In this document: positions 50,631 through 59,289 of the stretch, in pieces
Numbering within the stretch: the stretch's first letter is position 1
How the letters are laid out: the number at the start of each line of letters is the position of its first letter
Origin: Rhabdothermincola sp037478855
GTDB taxonomy: Bacteria > Actinomycetota > Acidimicrobiia > Acidimicrobiales > Acidimicrobilacustridaceae
NCBI GenBank assembly: GCA_037478855.1
Contig: JBBFLY010000005.1
Span: 1-64,000, forward strand
Length of the DNA stretch: 64,000 bases
Direction of reading: 5' to 3'
Notes under the pieces: model-generated
What the model was told of the DNA's origin: nothing
The model's database searches: none
The model's input: the letters and a program-made list of their open reading frames with translations, nothing else
Made by a program: the position numbers and the translations under genes

Positions 50631-51114
50631 AGACCAGGATGCGCTCGTCGGGAGCGCGCACGCCGATGACCGCCAGCGTGCGTCCGAGCCCCAGGAACAG
50701 CCCACAGCAGATGGTGAGATCCGCCAGCTCGTCATCGGCGAACTCGGCCCGCATGCGAGTCCAGAACTCCTCGTCCATGCCCAGGTGGTCAAGCGCGAAG
50801 CGCTGCGCGAACTCCGCCGCCAGGCGCTCCCGCTGCGAGAGCGCGGTGCTCTCCCGCCAGTTGGCCACCTCCGCGTAGAAGCCCTCGTCCGCGCCCACCG
50901 CCTCACCGTCCCGAGCGCGGGTGCCCTGGCAGACGGCGCAGTCGTTGATGAGCGCGATCGTCCAACGCGCGGCTTCACGCTCTCGGACCGGCAGCTTGCT
51001 GTTGCCGTAGACCGCCTCCGAGAACGCGCCCATCCCTGCGGCCATCTCGGCGCGCAGAAGTGCCCAGTCGACGTGCTCGCCGAAGCCTCGCTCGGGAAAC
51101 GCGATGCGTGCCAT
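50629..51114 (-). CDS. AhpD/carboxymuconolactone decarboxylase-like protein
   Basis: 161 aa all-helical protein. NDCAVCQGTRARDG holds the CxxC pair of the AhpD-like alkylhydroperoxidase family. LPVREREAARWTIALI precedes it as in the family, and LADLTICCGLFLGLGRTLAV follows. Likely role is thiol-dependent peroxide reduction or, in catabolic clusters, an uncharacterised redox step. ATG 51114 is 35 bp downstream of the di-iron protein gene stop, so both belong to the O13 minus-strand unit. Confidence 0.83.
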   Translation of the reverse strand: MARIAFPERGFGEHVDWALLRAEMAAGMGAFSEAVYGNSKLPVREREAARWTIALINDCAVCQGTRARDGEAVGADEGFYAEVANWRESTALSQRERLAAEFAQRFALDHLGMDEEFWTRMRAEFADDELADLTICCGLFLGLGRTLAVIGVRAPDERILV

Positions 51115-51149
51115 GCGCGACAGCGTAGAAGCGGTCAGAGCTGGCCGCC

Positions 51150-51917
51150 TCAGCGCAGGGCGCCCGGCTCGTCGAGCCAGCGGTTGAGCGCGCGGGTGCG
51201 GGCGTTGCGCAGGGTGAAGCACTGGATGACCGCAGTGCGCACGCGGTGCTGGACGTGTGCGGAGGTGACGACCTTGCGCAGCAGGTAGTCGGCCGCGTCG
51301 CCGTGGTCCTCCTCCGCGTACGCGTGCACCCGGAAGTTCTCGACGTCGAGCCCGTAGTGGTCGCGCATGCCCTCGTAGAGCAGCTTGGCGTAGCCCGTCG
51401 ACGCGGCGAAGCGCTCGCCCGCCCACCCGAAGGCTGCGAGACCCTCCTCGTAGGAGCGGCGCATGTAGTAGAGACTGCCGAGCACCAGCCCGATGGTCTC
51501 GGGCATGGGCACGAAGCTGACCAGCTCCTCGTCCGGGATGCCGAGCATCCGAGCCCATTCGACCTTCATGTCCACGTGGTTGCGGTCGCCGGTGAAACCC
51601 GTCTCGTCCGCCAGGTTCTGCAACCAGTGGTGGAAGTGCTCGCTCGACTCCATGTCGAGGGCGTCGAAGTCCGGGGCGTTGGAGACCAGCGACCCGAACT
51701 CCGAGGTGTACCAGACGCCGAGGTAGTAGTACTCCTTGCAGAGCCGCCGAAGGTACTCGAGCGACAGCGTCCCGTCGGCCACGTGCTCCCACACCCGGTT
51801 GCGCTCGGTGCAGATCTCGGCCTGGATCTTCTCGAGCTCGTTCATGAACTCGTCCACCGGCAAGGCCTCAGCCGTGCCGCCCCTGCGGATGTCCTTGAAC
51901 TCACGGGCCTGGCTCAT
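51150..51917 (-). CDS. Haem-oxygenase-like (TENA/PqqC-fold) iron-containing redox enzyme
   Basis: 255 aa. The segments KEYYYLGVWYTSEFGSL, HFHHWLQNLADETG, NHVDMKVEWARMLG and HAYAEEDHGDAADY contribute Glu/His residues in the pattern of haem-oxygenase-like di-iron oxidases and PqqC-type proteins. The spacing between Glu/His clusters fits the di-iron branch, so an oxygen-activating oxidase or oxygenase is predicted. ATG 51917 has a strong Shine-Dalgarno (gaggagg). It is divergent from HyuB across operator O13 and followed by the AhpD-like gene. Confidence 0.78.
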   Translation of the reverse strand: MSQAREFKDIRRGGTAEALPVDEFMNELEKIQAEICTERNRVWEHVADGTLSLEYLRRLCKEYYYLGVWYTSEFGSLVSNAPDFDALDMESSEHFHHWLQNLADETGFTGDRNHVDMKVEWARMLGIPDEELVSFVPMPETIGLVLGSLYYMRRSYEEGLAAFGWAGERFAASTGYAKLLYEGMRDHYGLDVENFRVHAYAEEDHGDAADYLLRKVVTSAHVQHRVRTAVIQCFTLRNARTRALNRWLDEPGALR

Positions 51918-51973
51918 GGGAAGAGACCTCCTCGATCGCCCGGAGGACGCCCCCGGGCCCGGTGTTAGACTTT

Positions 51974-51991
51974 TATGACACGAACGTCAGC
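51974..51991. promoter_or_regulatory. Operator O13
   Basis: TATGACACGAACGTCAGC between the divergent di-iron protein (51917) and hyuB (52067). Confidence 0.82.
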
Positions 51992-52066
51992 TTCGTGGCA
52001 AGCTTCGCAGGTCAGGGGTCGGGCACGGGCGACGGCCCGGTGCCCCGAACCAGGGGGGAGCCGCAG

Positions 52067-53941
52067 ATGCACGTCGACCTGGTCAGGCTGGCAGGGAGCA
52101 GGGGTCGCCTGGTCGAGCACACCACCGTCGACCCCGTCACCGCCGAGGTCATCCGGGACTACCTGGAGACCGTCTGCTTCGAGATGGCCACGTACGTCTC
52201 GCGCACCGCCACCACCCCGATCCTCAACCAGAGCAACGAGCGCAACGCGACCATCCTCGACGCGCAGGGCAGGCTCGCCGCCCTCTCGGTGGGGATCCCG
52301 CAGTTCATGCTGACCTCCACGCTGCCGGTGCGCTTCGCGCTCGAGTTCCTCGGCGTCGACGAGTTCCGTGAGGGTGACGTTTTCGCCGCCAACGACCCTT
52401 ACCACGGCGGAGGCCACCTCCCCGACTACAACGTGTTCGCACCCGTCTTCGCCGACGACCCGGCTGCGCCGAGCGGCCGGAGAATGGTGCTGATCGCCAG
52501 CATCCAGTGCCACCACGGCGACACCGGCGGCGCGGTGCCGGGGGGCTACAACGTGACCGCCAACGACGTGTGGGGCGAAGGCGTCCGCTGGCCGGTGCTG
52601 AAGGTGGTCGATCAGGGACGCGAGCGGCGCGACGTGCTCTACGCGCTGCAGGCGAACAACCGCCTGCCCGACTACCTCGGCGACCTCCGGGCCCAGATCG
52701 GCGCCGCGCAGCTCGCCGCCAAGCGCCTCGGTGAGCTGCTGGACCGGTGGGGCGCAGCCACGGTCGAGCAGTCGGTCGACTACATGATCGACTACGCGGC
52801 GAGGCGCTTCCGTGAGGAGGTGCGCAGCTGGCCCGACGGGGTGTACGAGGCCGACACCTACGTCGACCACGACCCCCTCGGCCACCCGGACGTGCACCTG
52901 CACGTCAAGGTCACCGTCGCCGGGGATCGGCTCACGATCGACTTCACCGGTTCCGACGACCGTCAGGAGCTGCAGGCCTGGTCGACGTTCGGCAACACCC
53001 GCGGCTACACGGTCGGCCAGATCGCCGCGATGATGGATCCGGAGATCCCGAAGAACGAGGGGTTCTTCGACTCGATCGAGCTCATCGTGCCGCAGGGCTG
53101 CGTGCTCAACCCCCATCCGGGCAGACCGGTCAGCGCGGGCACCCACCATCCGGGAGCCGAGGTCGGAGAGGTCATCGCGCTCGCCATGCAGCATGTGCTG
53201 CCGGACAAGGCCGTCCCGCAGGTGTACAAGACCGGCATCCCGACGATCATCACCGGCATCGACCCGAGGACCGGACAACCCTTCACCGACCACTCGGCGG
53301 AGGTGTACGCGGGCTGGTGCAACGCCGCGAAGGGCATGGACGCCTGGGGCTGCCAGGCCGCCGCGTTCGGGAACCTCTGGAAGGCGACCGCCGAGATCAA
53401 CGAGAGCCTCTACCCGCACATCCAGTGGAGCCGCGACTACCGCACCGACTCCGGCGGCCCCGGCCAGTGGCGGGGCCTGTGCGGCAGCCACTACGTGAAG
53501 GAGGTCCGGGTCGACGCCAAGGTCTACACCTACGTGGTGGGCATGAAGTACCCGATGCCCGGCATCGCGGGTGGCAAGCCGGGTGCGCCCAACAAGCTCA
53601 CGATCCGCTGGGGCAGCGACGACCCCTACGTGGTCGAGCACACGGCGAACTGGGTGCCGATGAGCGCCGGGGAGAAGATCAACTACGACTACGGCGGCGG
53701 AGGCGGCTGGGGTGATCCTCTCGATCGCGACCCCCGGGCGGTGCTCGACGACGTGCTCGACGAGTACGTCTCCGTCGAAGGTGCCGAGCGCGACTACGGC
53801 GTCGTGCTACGGGGCTCGCTCGCCGATCTCACCCTCGAGATCGACGAGGCCGCCACGGCAGAGCTGCGGGCGTCCCGACGAGTACGAGCGCCGGGACAGC
53901 CCGACGGAGGGGTCTTCGGCGAGACCGAGTGGGAAGGGTGA
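52067..53941 (+). CDS. hyuB: Hydantoinase B/acetone carboxylase alpha-type subunit
   Basis: 624 aa. VDPVTAEVIRDYLETVCFEM, SVGIPQFMLTS, FAANDPYHGGGHLPDYNVF and a C-terminal GGGGGWGDPLDRDP are the marks of the HyuB family, whose members hydrolyse hydantoins or carboxylate ketones with ATP and HyuA. ATG 52067 follows an excellent G-rich Shine-Dalgarno; the longer frame from 51962 would cross operator O13. The TGA overlaps the hyuA ATG (TGATG). In this context ketone or lactam chemistry on a pathway intermediate is possible. Confidence 0.9.
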   Translation: MHVDLVRLAGSRGRLVEHTTVDPVTAEVIRDYLETVCFEMATYVSRTATTPILNQSNERNATILDAQGRLAALSVGIPQFMLTSTLPVRFALEFLGVDEFREGDVFAANDPYHGGGHLPDYNVFAPVFADDPAAPSGRRMVLIASIQCHHGDTGGAVPGGYNVTANDVWGEGVRWPVLKVVDQGRERRDVLYALQANNRLPDYLGDLRAQIGAAQLAAKRLGELLDRWGAATVEQSVDYMIDYAARRFREEVRSWPDGVYEADTYVDHDPLGHPDVHLHVKVTVAGDRLTIDFTGSDDRQELQAWSTFGNTRGYTVGQIAAMMDPEIPKNEGFFDSIELIVPQGCVLNPHPGRPVSAGTHHPGAEVGEVIALAMQHVLPDKAVPQVYKTGIPTIITGIDPRTGQPFTDHSAEVYAGWCNAAKGMDAWGCQAAAFGNLWKATAEINESLYPHIQWSRDYRTDSGGPGQWRGLCGSHYVKEVRVDAKVYTYVVGMKYPMPGIAGGKPGAPNKLTIRWGSDDPYVVEHTANWVPMSAGEKINYDYGGGGGWGDPLDRDPRAVLDDVLDEYVSVEGAERDYGVVLRGSLADLTLEIDEAATAELRASRRVRAPGQPDGGVFGETEWEG

Positions 53942-56004
53942 TGGGATACCGCATCGGCGTCGATGTCGGTGGCACGTTCACCGACTTGGTCTGCATCTCC
54001 CCCGAGGGGCAGGTGGTGCTGGACAAGACGCCCACCACCGTCGAGGACCAGTCCATCGGCGTGATGAACGGGCTGGCCCAGCTCGCGACCAGGTTTGGGC
54101 TCACGACCGGCGAGCTGTGCCGGCAGCTCGAGCTCCTCGTGCACGGCACCACCGTCGCTGACAACACGATGATCGAGATGAACGGTGCACCCGTGGGACT
54201 GCTGGTCACCGAGGGACACCGCGACGAGATCGAGATGCGACGGGTGCACAAGGAGCGGATCTGGGACCCGTCGTATCCGGCTCCCCCTCCGATCGCCCGC
54301 CGACGGGCCCGCATCCCGATCCCCCAGCGGCACGCCTTCGACGGCGAGGAGCTCCTCGCGCTCGACGAGCAGGCGGTGCGAGCAGGCGTGCGCCGCCTGA
54401 AGAAGCTCGGTTGCACCTCCATCGCGGTGATGTACCTGTTCTCGTTCGTCAACCCCGAGCATGAGCTGCGCACCCGGGAGATCATCCGCGAGGAGTACCC
54501 CGACGCCGAGCACATCTCGCTCTCGCACGAGGTGATGGCCCGCGGCCCCGAGTTCGAGCGGGTGTCGACCACGCTGGTCAACGCCTACGTCGCGCCGCGC
54601 ATCGCCCGGTACATCACGAACCTCTCCGAGAAGCTGCGCACGGCCGGCTACGAAGGTCCGTTGCTGATCATACAGTCCACCGGCGGGGTGATGCCCCCCG
54701 AGTACGTCTCCCGACGGGCGGTGAGCCTGCTCGGCTCGGGCCCGACCGGCGGGGTGATGGGGGCCGCCATCGCCGCCCGGGCCGCTGACGCCCCGGACTT
54801 CGTGGCCGTGGACATGGGGGGCACCAGCTTCGACCTCTGTCTGGTGCGGAACGGGCGCCCGCAGATCAAGACCGACTGGAACTGGCGATATCGCTACTAC
54901 ATCGGGATGCCGATGGTGGATGTGCAGTCCGTCGGCGCCGGAGGCGGATCGATCGCCCGGGTGCGCCAGGGGGCGCTGCTGGTTGGGCCGGAGTCGGCGG
55001 GCTCCACCCCGGGACCGGTCTGCTACGGCCGCGGTGGTGACCGCCCGACCGTCACCGACGCCAACGTGGTGCTCGGCTACCTCCCCACCGAGGGCTTCGC
55101 TGGCGGACGCATGACCCTCGACGTCGAGGCCGCCCGGGCGGCCATCGCCCGCGACATCGCCGAGCCGCTCGGGCTGGACGTGACGGCCGCTGCGTGGGGG
55201 ATCGAGCGCATCGTGAACGCCAACATGGCCAACGCCACCCGCAAGGTGCTCGCAGGGTACGGGGCCGACCCGCGCGAGCTGGCGATGATCGCCTACGGCG
55301 GCAACGGCGCCGTCCATGCCTGGGCCATCGCCGCCGAACTCGACATCCGACGAGTGATCATCCCGAAGACCGCCCCGGTGTTCTCGGCGCTCGGGGTGCT
55401 GGTGGCCGACTACGTCGTCGACGTGATGCGCTCCTACGTCGTGCCGCTCTCACAGGTTGACCTGACACATCTCCGGACCCTCATGCACGAGGTCGACGAT
55501 GAGGTCGCCAGGGAGCTCGAGCCGGCGGGCCTGGCAGCAGAGGCGGTCCACACCGACCTCTTCGTGCAGATGGCCTACGCAGGACAGAACTTCGACATGA
55601 GCGTGCCCGTGCCCGAAGGCACCGACCTCGACGAGCCCGGTCTGCTGGACCTGGCCGACCGCTTCCACGACCTCCACGAGGCTGACCGGGGCTTCGCCTT
55701 CCGCAACCAGCAGCCGCTGGTGCGCGGGATCCGCCTGACGGCCAGGGGCTACACCCCCAAGCCCAACCGCCTCGGTGAGGCCGGCGCGGTCACCGACCCG
55801 GCCGAGGCGATGATTGCCTGTCGGCCTGCCTACTTCGGTGGAGGCTTCTTGGACACACCGGTCTACGACGGTTCGGTGCTCGGCGTGGGGGCCACCATCT
55901 GCGGGCCGGCCCTCATCGAGGACCCCTTCACCGTCGTGGTCGTGCCGCCGGGCTCCACCTGCCGGCTCGCGCCGCATCTCGGCTACGAGCTCACCACGAC
56001 CTGA
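53941..56004 (+). CDS. hyuA: Hydantoinase A/acetone carboxylase beta-type subunit
   Basis: 687 aa ATPase partner of HyuB with the actin/hexokinase-type fold. GVDVGGTFTDLVCIS is the phosphate loop; VHGTTVADNTMIEMNG, FVAVDMGGTSFDLCLV, SVGAGGGSIARV and MIAYGGNGAVHAW complete the ATP site. HyuBA together form an amidase or carboxylase; the order B then A with TGATG overlap implies equal expression. A CDGSH gene follows after 46 bp. Confidence 0.9.
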   Translation: MGYRIGVDVGGTFTDLVCISPEGQVVLDKTPTTVEDQSIGVMNGLAQLATRFGLTTGELCRQLELLVHGTTVADNTMIEMNGAPVGLLVTEGHRDEIEMRRVHKERIWDPSYPAPPPIARRRARIPIPQRHAFDGEELLALDEQAVRAGVRRLKKLGCTSIAVMYLFSFVNPEHELRTREIIREEYPDAEHISLSHEVMARGPEFERVSTTLVNAYVAPRIARYITNLSEKLRTAGYEGPLLIIQSTGGVMPPEYVSRRAVSLLGSGPTGGVMGAAIAARAADAPDFVAVDMGGTSFDLCLVRNGRPQIKTDWNWRYRYYIGMPMVDVQSVGAGGGSIARVRQGALLVGPESAGSTPGPVCYGRGGDRPTVTDANVVLGYLPTEGFAGGRMTLDVEAARAAIARDIAEPLGLDVTAAAWGIERIVNANMANATRKVLAGYGADPRELAMIAYGGNGAVHAWAIAAELDIRRVIIPKTAPVFSALGVLVADYVVDVMRSYVVPLSQVDLTHLRTLMHEVDDEVARELEPAGLAAEAVHTDLFVQMAYAGQNFDMSVPVPEGTDLDEPGLLDLADRFHDLHEADRGFAFRNQQPLVRGIRLTARGYTPKPNRLGEAGAVTDPAEAMIACRPAYFGGGFLDTPVYDGSVLGVGATICGPALIEDPFTVVVVPPGSTCRLAPHLGYELTTT

Positions 56005-56050
56005 GGCCCGCGTCGCGTGCCTCTCACGCCTGTCGCCTAGCGTCCCGGTC

Positions 56051-56257
56051 ATGGCCGACCTCGAACCTGCCGGAGTCGTCATCAAGGTCCGCAGAGACGG
56101 GCCCTACAAGGTCACCGGCCCCTTCGTGCTCGTCGACCACGAGGGCAACGAGATCCCAGTCGACGGCGAGGACGTCGTGCTCTGCCGGTGTGGCGCGTCG
56201 GGGAGCAAGCCCTTCTGCGACCGGTCCCATCGGGCCGTCGGCTTCGTCGCAGACTGA
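56051..56257 (+). CDS. CDGSH-type iron-sulfur protein
   Basis: 68 aa. CRCGASGSKPFCDRSH is the CxCx2(S/T)x3PxCDxxH motif that binds a 2Fe-2S cluster through three Cys and one His; CDRSH replaces the common CDGSH. The preceding strands (YKVTGPFVLVDHEGNEIPV) fit the single-domain bacterial CDGSH fold. It may receive or donate electrons for neighbouring enzymes, and it could be co-transcribed with hyuBA. Confidence 0.9.
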   Translation: MADLEPAGVVIKVRRDGPYKVTGPFVLVDHEGNEIPVDGEDVVLCRCGASGSKPFCDRSHRAVGFVAD

Positions 56258-56290
56258 CCGCCGGTGTGATGCCGGCCCTGCGTACGGGGC

Positions 56291-57427
56291 CTACGGGTGC
56301 GGGAGTCCAAGCAGGCGCTCGGCGATGATCGTGCGCTGGATCTCCGAGGTGCCGCCGGCGATCGACGCGGCCTTGCTCCAGAGCCACTGGCGTGCCCAGG
56401 CCCCTTCGAGGACCGACGCGTCGCGCAGCACGTCGAGCGCGGTCTGCGAGAGGTGCTGAGTCATCTCCGTCCACGCCAGCTTCACCCAGCTCGACTCCGG
56501 CCCGGGATCGATCCCCCGGCCGAGGCGCGACAACGTCCGCCAGTTGTGCAGTCGGAGCACTCGCAGCTCGACGAAGACCTGGGCCAGCGCCTCCGCGACC
56601 TCGGCCGAGTCGAGCAGCCCGGCCGAGGCAGCCTGCCGGTAGAGGGCCTCGAGGTGGACCTCGTGCACGACCTGCTCCTTGAACGGGAAGTTCGTGCCCC
56701 GTTCATGTGCGAGGGTGGTGTTGGCCACTGACCATCCCGCGTGCAGCTCACCGACGAGATGACCGTCCGGGACGAACACCTCGTCGAGGAAGACCTCGTT
56801 GAACTCGGCGTCGCCGGTGATCTGACGCAGCGGGCGGATCTCGATCCCCGGTGCGGTCATGTCCACGACGAGGTACGAGATGCCTCGGTGCCGGGGGGCG
56901 TCGGGGTCGGTGCGGGCCAAGCAGATGCCCCACCGCGAGAACTGCGCGTACGAGGTCCAGACCTTCTGACCGGTGAGCAGCCAGCCGCTGTCGACCCGGC
57001 GGGCACGGGTCGACAGCGATGCCAGGTCCGAGCCCGCGTCGGGCTCGGAGAACAACTGGCACCAGATCTCGCTCGCGTCGAGGATCCGGGGCAACCAACG
57101 GCGCTTCTGCTCCTCCGTGCCGTGTGCCAGCAGGGTCGGCCCGGCCAGGTTGATCCCCACCCGGTTCACCGGTTGCGGCGCGCCGGCCCGCGCGTACTCC
57201 ATGTTGAAGATCGCCACCTGGACGGGACTGGCACCTCGGCCGCCGTACTCGACCGGCCACCAGATCCCCACCCAGCGGTCGGCGGCCAACCGGGCCTGCC
57301 ACCTCCGACCCCACTCGAACTCCTCCTCAAGCGAGGAGAACGAGCCGGGCAGGTCAAGGTTCGCGGCCAACCAGGCCCGCACCTCGGCCGCGAACCCGGC
57401 CTCCTCAGCAGTGAAGGCGAGATCCAT
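56291..57427 (-). CDS. Acyl-CoA dehydrogenase, large-type chain
   Basis: 378 aa. MDLAFTAEEAGFAAEVRAWL, IWWPVEYGGRGASP, CQLFSEPDAGSDLASL, LTGQKVWTSYAQFSRW and AGGTSEIQRTIIAERLLGLP are family motifs. It most resembles the large chain at 24249 in the CQLFSEP and WTSYAQF segments. It lies 11 bp downstream of the FadD-like gene, so both are transcribed from the O14 promoter. No small-chain partner is next to it. Confidence 0.9.
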   Translation of the reverse strand: MDLAFTAEEAGFAAEVRAWLAANLDLPGSFSSLEEEFEWGRRWQARLAADRWVGIWWPVEYGGRGASPVQVAIFNMEYARAGAPQPVNRVGINLAGPTLLAHGTEEQKRRWLPRILDASEIWCQLFSEPDAGSDLASLSTRARRVDSGWLLTGQKVWTSYAQFSRWGICLARTDPDAPRHRGISYLVVDMTAPGIEIRPLRQITGDAEFNEVFLDEVFVPDGHLVGELHAGWSVANTTLAHERGTNFPFKEQVVHEVHLEALYRQAASAGLLDSAEVAEALAQVFVELRVLRLHNWRTLSRLGRGIDPGPESSWVKLAWTEMTQHLSQTALDVLRDASVLEGAWARQWLWSKAASIAGGTSEIQRTIIAERLLGLPHP

Positions 57428-57438
57428 CGCAGCTCGAC

Positions 57439-59205
57439 TCAGAGGTCCCAGAACCGTTCCCGACCAGCGCGCACGAACCGCTCGTGCAGCTCCCGTTCGT
57501 CGCGCTGGGTGAAGGGACGGTAGCGGTCCTCGCCGCGACCCCGGATGAGCAGCAGGTCGTCACCGACCCGATCGTGCCGGAACTTCTCGTGCACCAGGCT
57601 GCGCTTGAGGATCTTGTTGGTGCCGGTGGTGGGAAGCTCTCTCGCCACCCGCAGGTAGCGCGGACGCCACTTGGGGCCGATGTCGTCGAGGGAGTCCAGC
57701 CATCCGGCGAAGGCCGCGCCGTCGAGCGTCGCGCCCTCCCGTAGCACCAACGCCGCCATGACCTGGTCGCCCGCCTGCTCGTCGGGCACCCCGTACACGC
57801 AGGCCACGACGACATCGGGGTGACGGCTCAGCGCGGCCTCGATGGGAGCGGCGGGGAAGTTCTCGCCGTCGACCCGGATCCAGTCCGTGTTGCGACCAGC
57901 GAAGTACACGTTGCGGTCCTCGTCCATGTAGCCGAGGTCACCGCTCCAGTACCAGCCCCGTCGGGTGGTGGTCGCGGTCGCCTCAGGGTTGTTGTAGTAC
58001 CCCTCGAACGGCCCGGCTCCGGCGGTGCTCACGATCTCCCCGATGCACTCCTCGGCGTTCAGCAGACGACCCTGCTCGTCGAAGCGGGCGGGTGGCAGCT
58101 CGTTGCCCTCCTCGTCGACGATCCTGATGTGCGCTGGTGCGATGCCCATCGCCCCGGGCTTGACCGGCCCGTCACGGTTGAGGCTGATCCCACCCTCGGT
58201 GGCCCCGAAGGCGTCGATGACCTCGTCGACCCCGAAGCGTCGACGGAAGGCCTCGACGACCTCGGATGATCCTTCGTTGCCGAACGCGATGCGCAACGTG
58301 TTCTCCGCGTCGTCGGGCCGCTCGGGGGTGGCTACCAGGTAGGACAGGGGCTTGCCGGTGTAGTTGAAGTAGGTGGCCCGGTACCGGCGGACGTCCTCGA
58401 GCCACCCCGACGCGGTGAACCTGCGGGCCAGCCCCACCGCGCAGCCGTACACGAGCGACGGCATCCAACCGACCATCACCGCGTTGGAGTGGAACAGCGG
58501 CATGCTCACGTAGCCCACGTCGTCCGGCCCGAGGCCGAGCAGCAGCCCGAGGCGGGTCCCGGTGACCAGCAGACGCCGCTGGCTGCAGATCACCGCCTTG
58601 GGGGCGGACGACGTCCCGGAGGTGAAGATGAGCGCCCAGGTCGTCGCCGGGTCGGGCTGCGCACCGTCGTCGATCGCCTCAAACCTCTCGAGTGCGTCGT
58701 CGAGGTCGACTCCGACCGTCGGGGCGCGCTCGGCCGGGGAAGCGAAGCGTGAGGACACCAGGATGCGGTCGGGCCCGAACGGCAGGTCGCCGAGGAGAGG
58801 TTCGATCCGGGGCAGGTGCGCTGGCTCGGTCACGAGCATCGCCACGTCGGTGTGGAGCATGTCGCGCAGCAGGTGCTCCCCCTGGCGGGTGTGGTTCAGG
58901 CCGACGACGGCCGCGCCGGCGAACGCCGCGCCGCCGAAGGCGAAGAGGTAGTCGGGCGTGTTGTCAAGCAGGACCGCCACGTGCGGTGGACGCCCCTGTG
59001 GCAGCCACGCCCGCAGCAGACCGGCCCAGCGGAGGGACTCGTCGACGAACTGGGCGTGGGTCCAGACCTGCTCTCCGAAGAGCACCGCGGGGCGGGTTGC
59101 GATCCCGGGATCATGCCGGTTGCGGCGCAGCAGGGCGGCGGCGTTCTCCGCAGGCGGCACGGCCTGACCCGGCTCGGGGATCGATCGGGACGGGGAAGCC
59201 GGCAC
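57439..59205 (-). CDS. FadD17-like acyl-CoA synthetase
   Basis: 588 aa. LIFTSGTSSAPKAVICSQRR (with SAPKA, as in FadD17-type enzymes acting on steroid side chains), AFGATEGGISLN, YWSGDLGYMDEDRNVYFAGR and PTTGTNKILKRSL carry the phosphate loop, adenine site, hinge and catalytic lysine. GTG 59205 is preferred because the longer frame to 59268 would include operators O14 and O15. TAGAAT at 59219-59214 lies 8 nt upstream. The gene leads a unit with the dehydrogenase at 56291. Confidence 0.88.
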   Translation of the reverse strand: MPASPSRSIPEPGQAVPPAENAAALLRRNRHDPGIATRPAVLFGEQVWTHAQFVDESLRWAGLLRAWLPQGRPPHVAVLLDNTPDYLFAFGGAAFAGAAVVGLNHTRQGEHLLRDMLHTDVAMLVTEPAHLPRIEPLLGDLPFGPDRILVSSRFASPAERAPTVGVDLDDALERFEAIDDGAQPDPATTWALIFTSGTSSAPKAVICSQRRLLVTGTRLGLLLGLGPDDVGYVSMPLFHSNAVMVGWMPSLVYGCAVGLARRFTASGWLEDVRRYRATYFNYTGKPLSYLVATPERPDDAENTLRIAFGNEGSSEVVEAFRRRFGVDEVIDAFGATEGGISLNRDGPVKPGAMGIAPAHIRIVDEEGNELPPARFDEQGRLLNAEECIGEIVSTAGAGPFEGYYNNPEATATTTRRGWYWSGDLGYMDEDRNVYFAGRNTDWIRVDGENFPAAPIEAALSRHPDVVVACVYGVPDEQAGDQVMAALVLREGATLDGAAFAGWLDSLDDIGPKWRPRYLRVARELPTTGTNKILKRSLVHEKFRHDRVGDDLLLIRGRGEDRYRPFTQRDERELHERFVRAGRERFWDL

Positions 59206-59217
59206 GGTCGACAATTC

Positions 59218-59235
59218 TATGACACTGATGTCAGA
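59218..59235. promoter_or_regulatory. Operator O14
   Basis: TATGACACTGATGTCAGA on the FadD-like side of the divergent promoter. On the minus strand TAGAAT (59219-59214) overlaps its end. Confidence 0.84.
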
Positions 59236-59251
59236 TCTGGCCGGCCCGCAG

Positions 59252-59269
59252 CCTGACACCTCCGTCACG
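59252..59269. promoter_or_regulatory. Operator O15, in front of tetR B
   Basis: CCTGACACCTCCGTCACG, 34 bp centre to centre from O14 and 20 bp before the TetR GTG at 59290. TAGCCT (59276-59281) is a likely -10. Suggests autoregulation of the repressor. Confidence 0.8.
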
Positions 59270-59289
59270 TTCCTTTAGCCTCGTGGGCC

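Noticed and set aside
55461..55470. CCTGACACAT inside hyuA as a further operator
   Set aside because: Only the left half-site is present; the right arm (TCCGG) does not match and it lies within a coding region.
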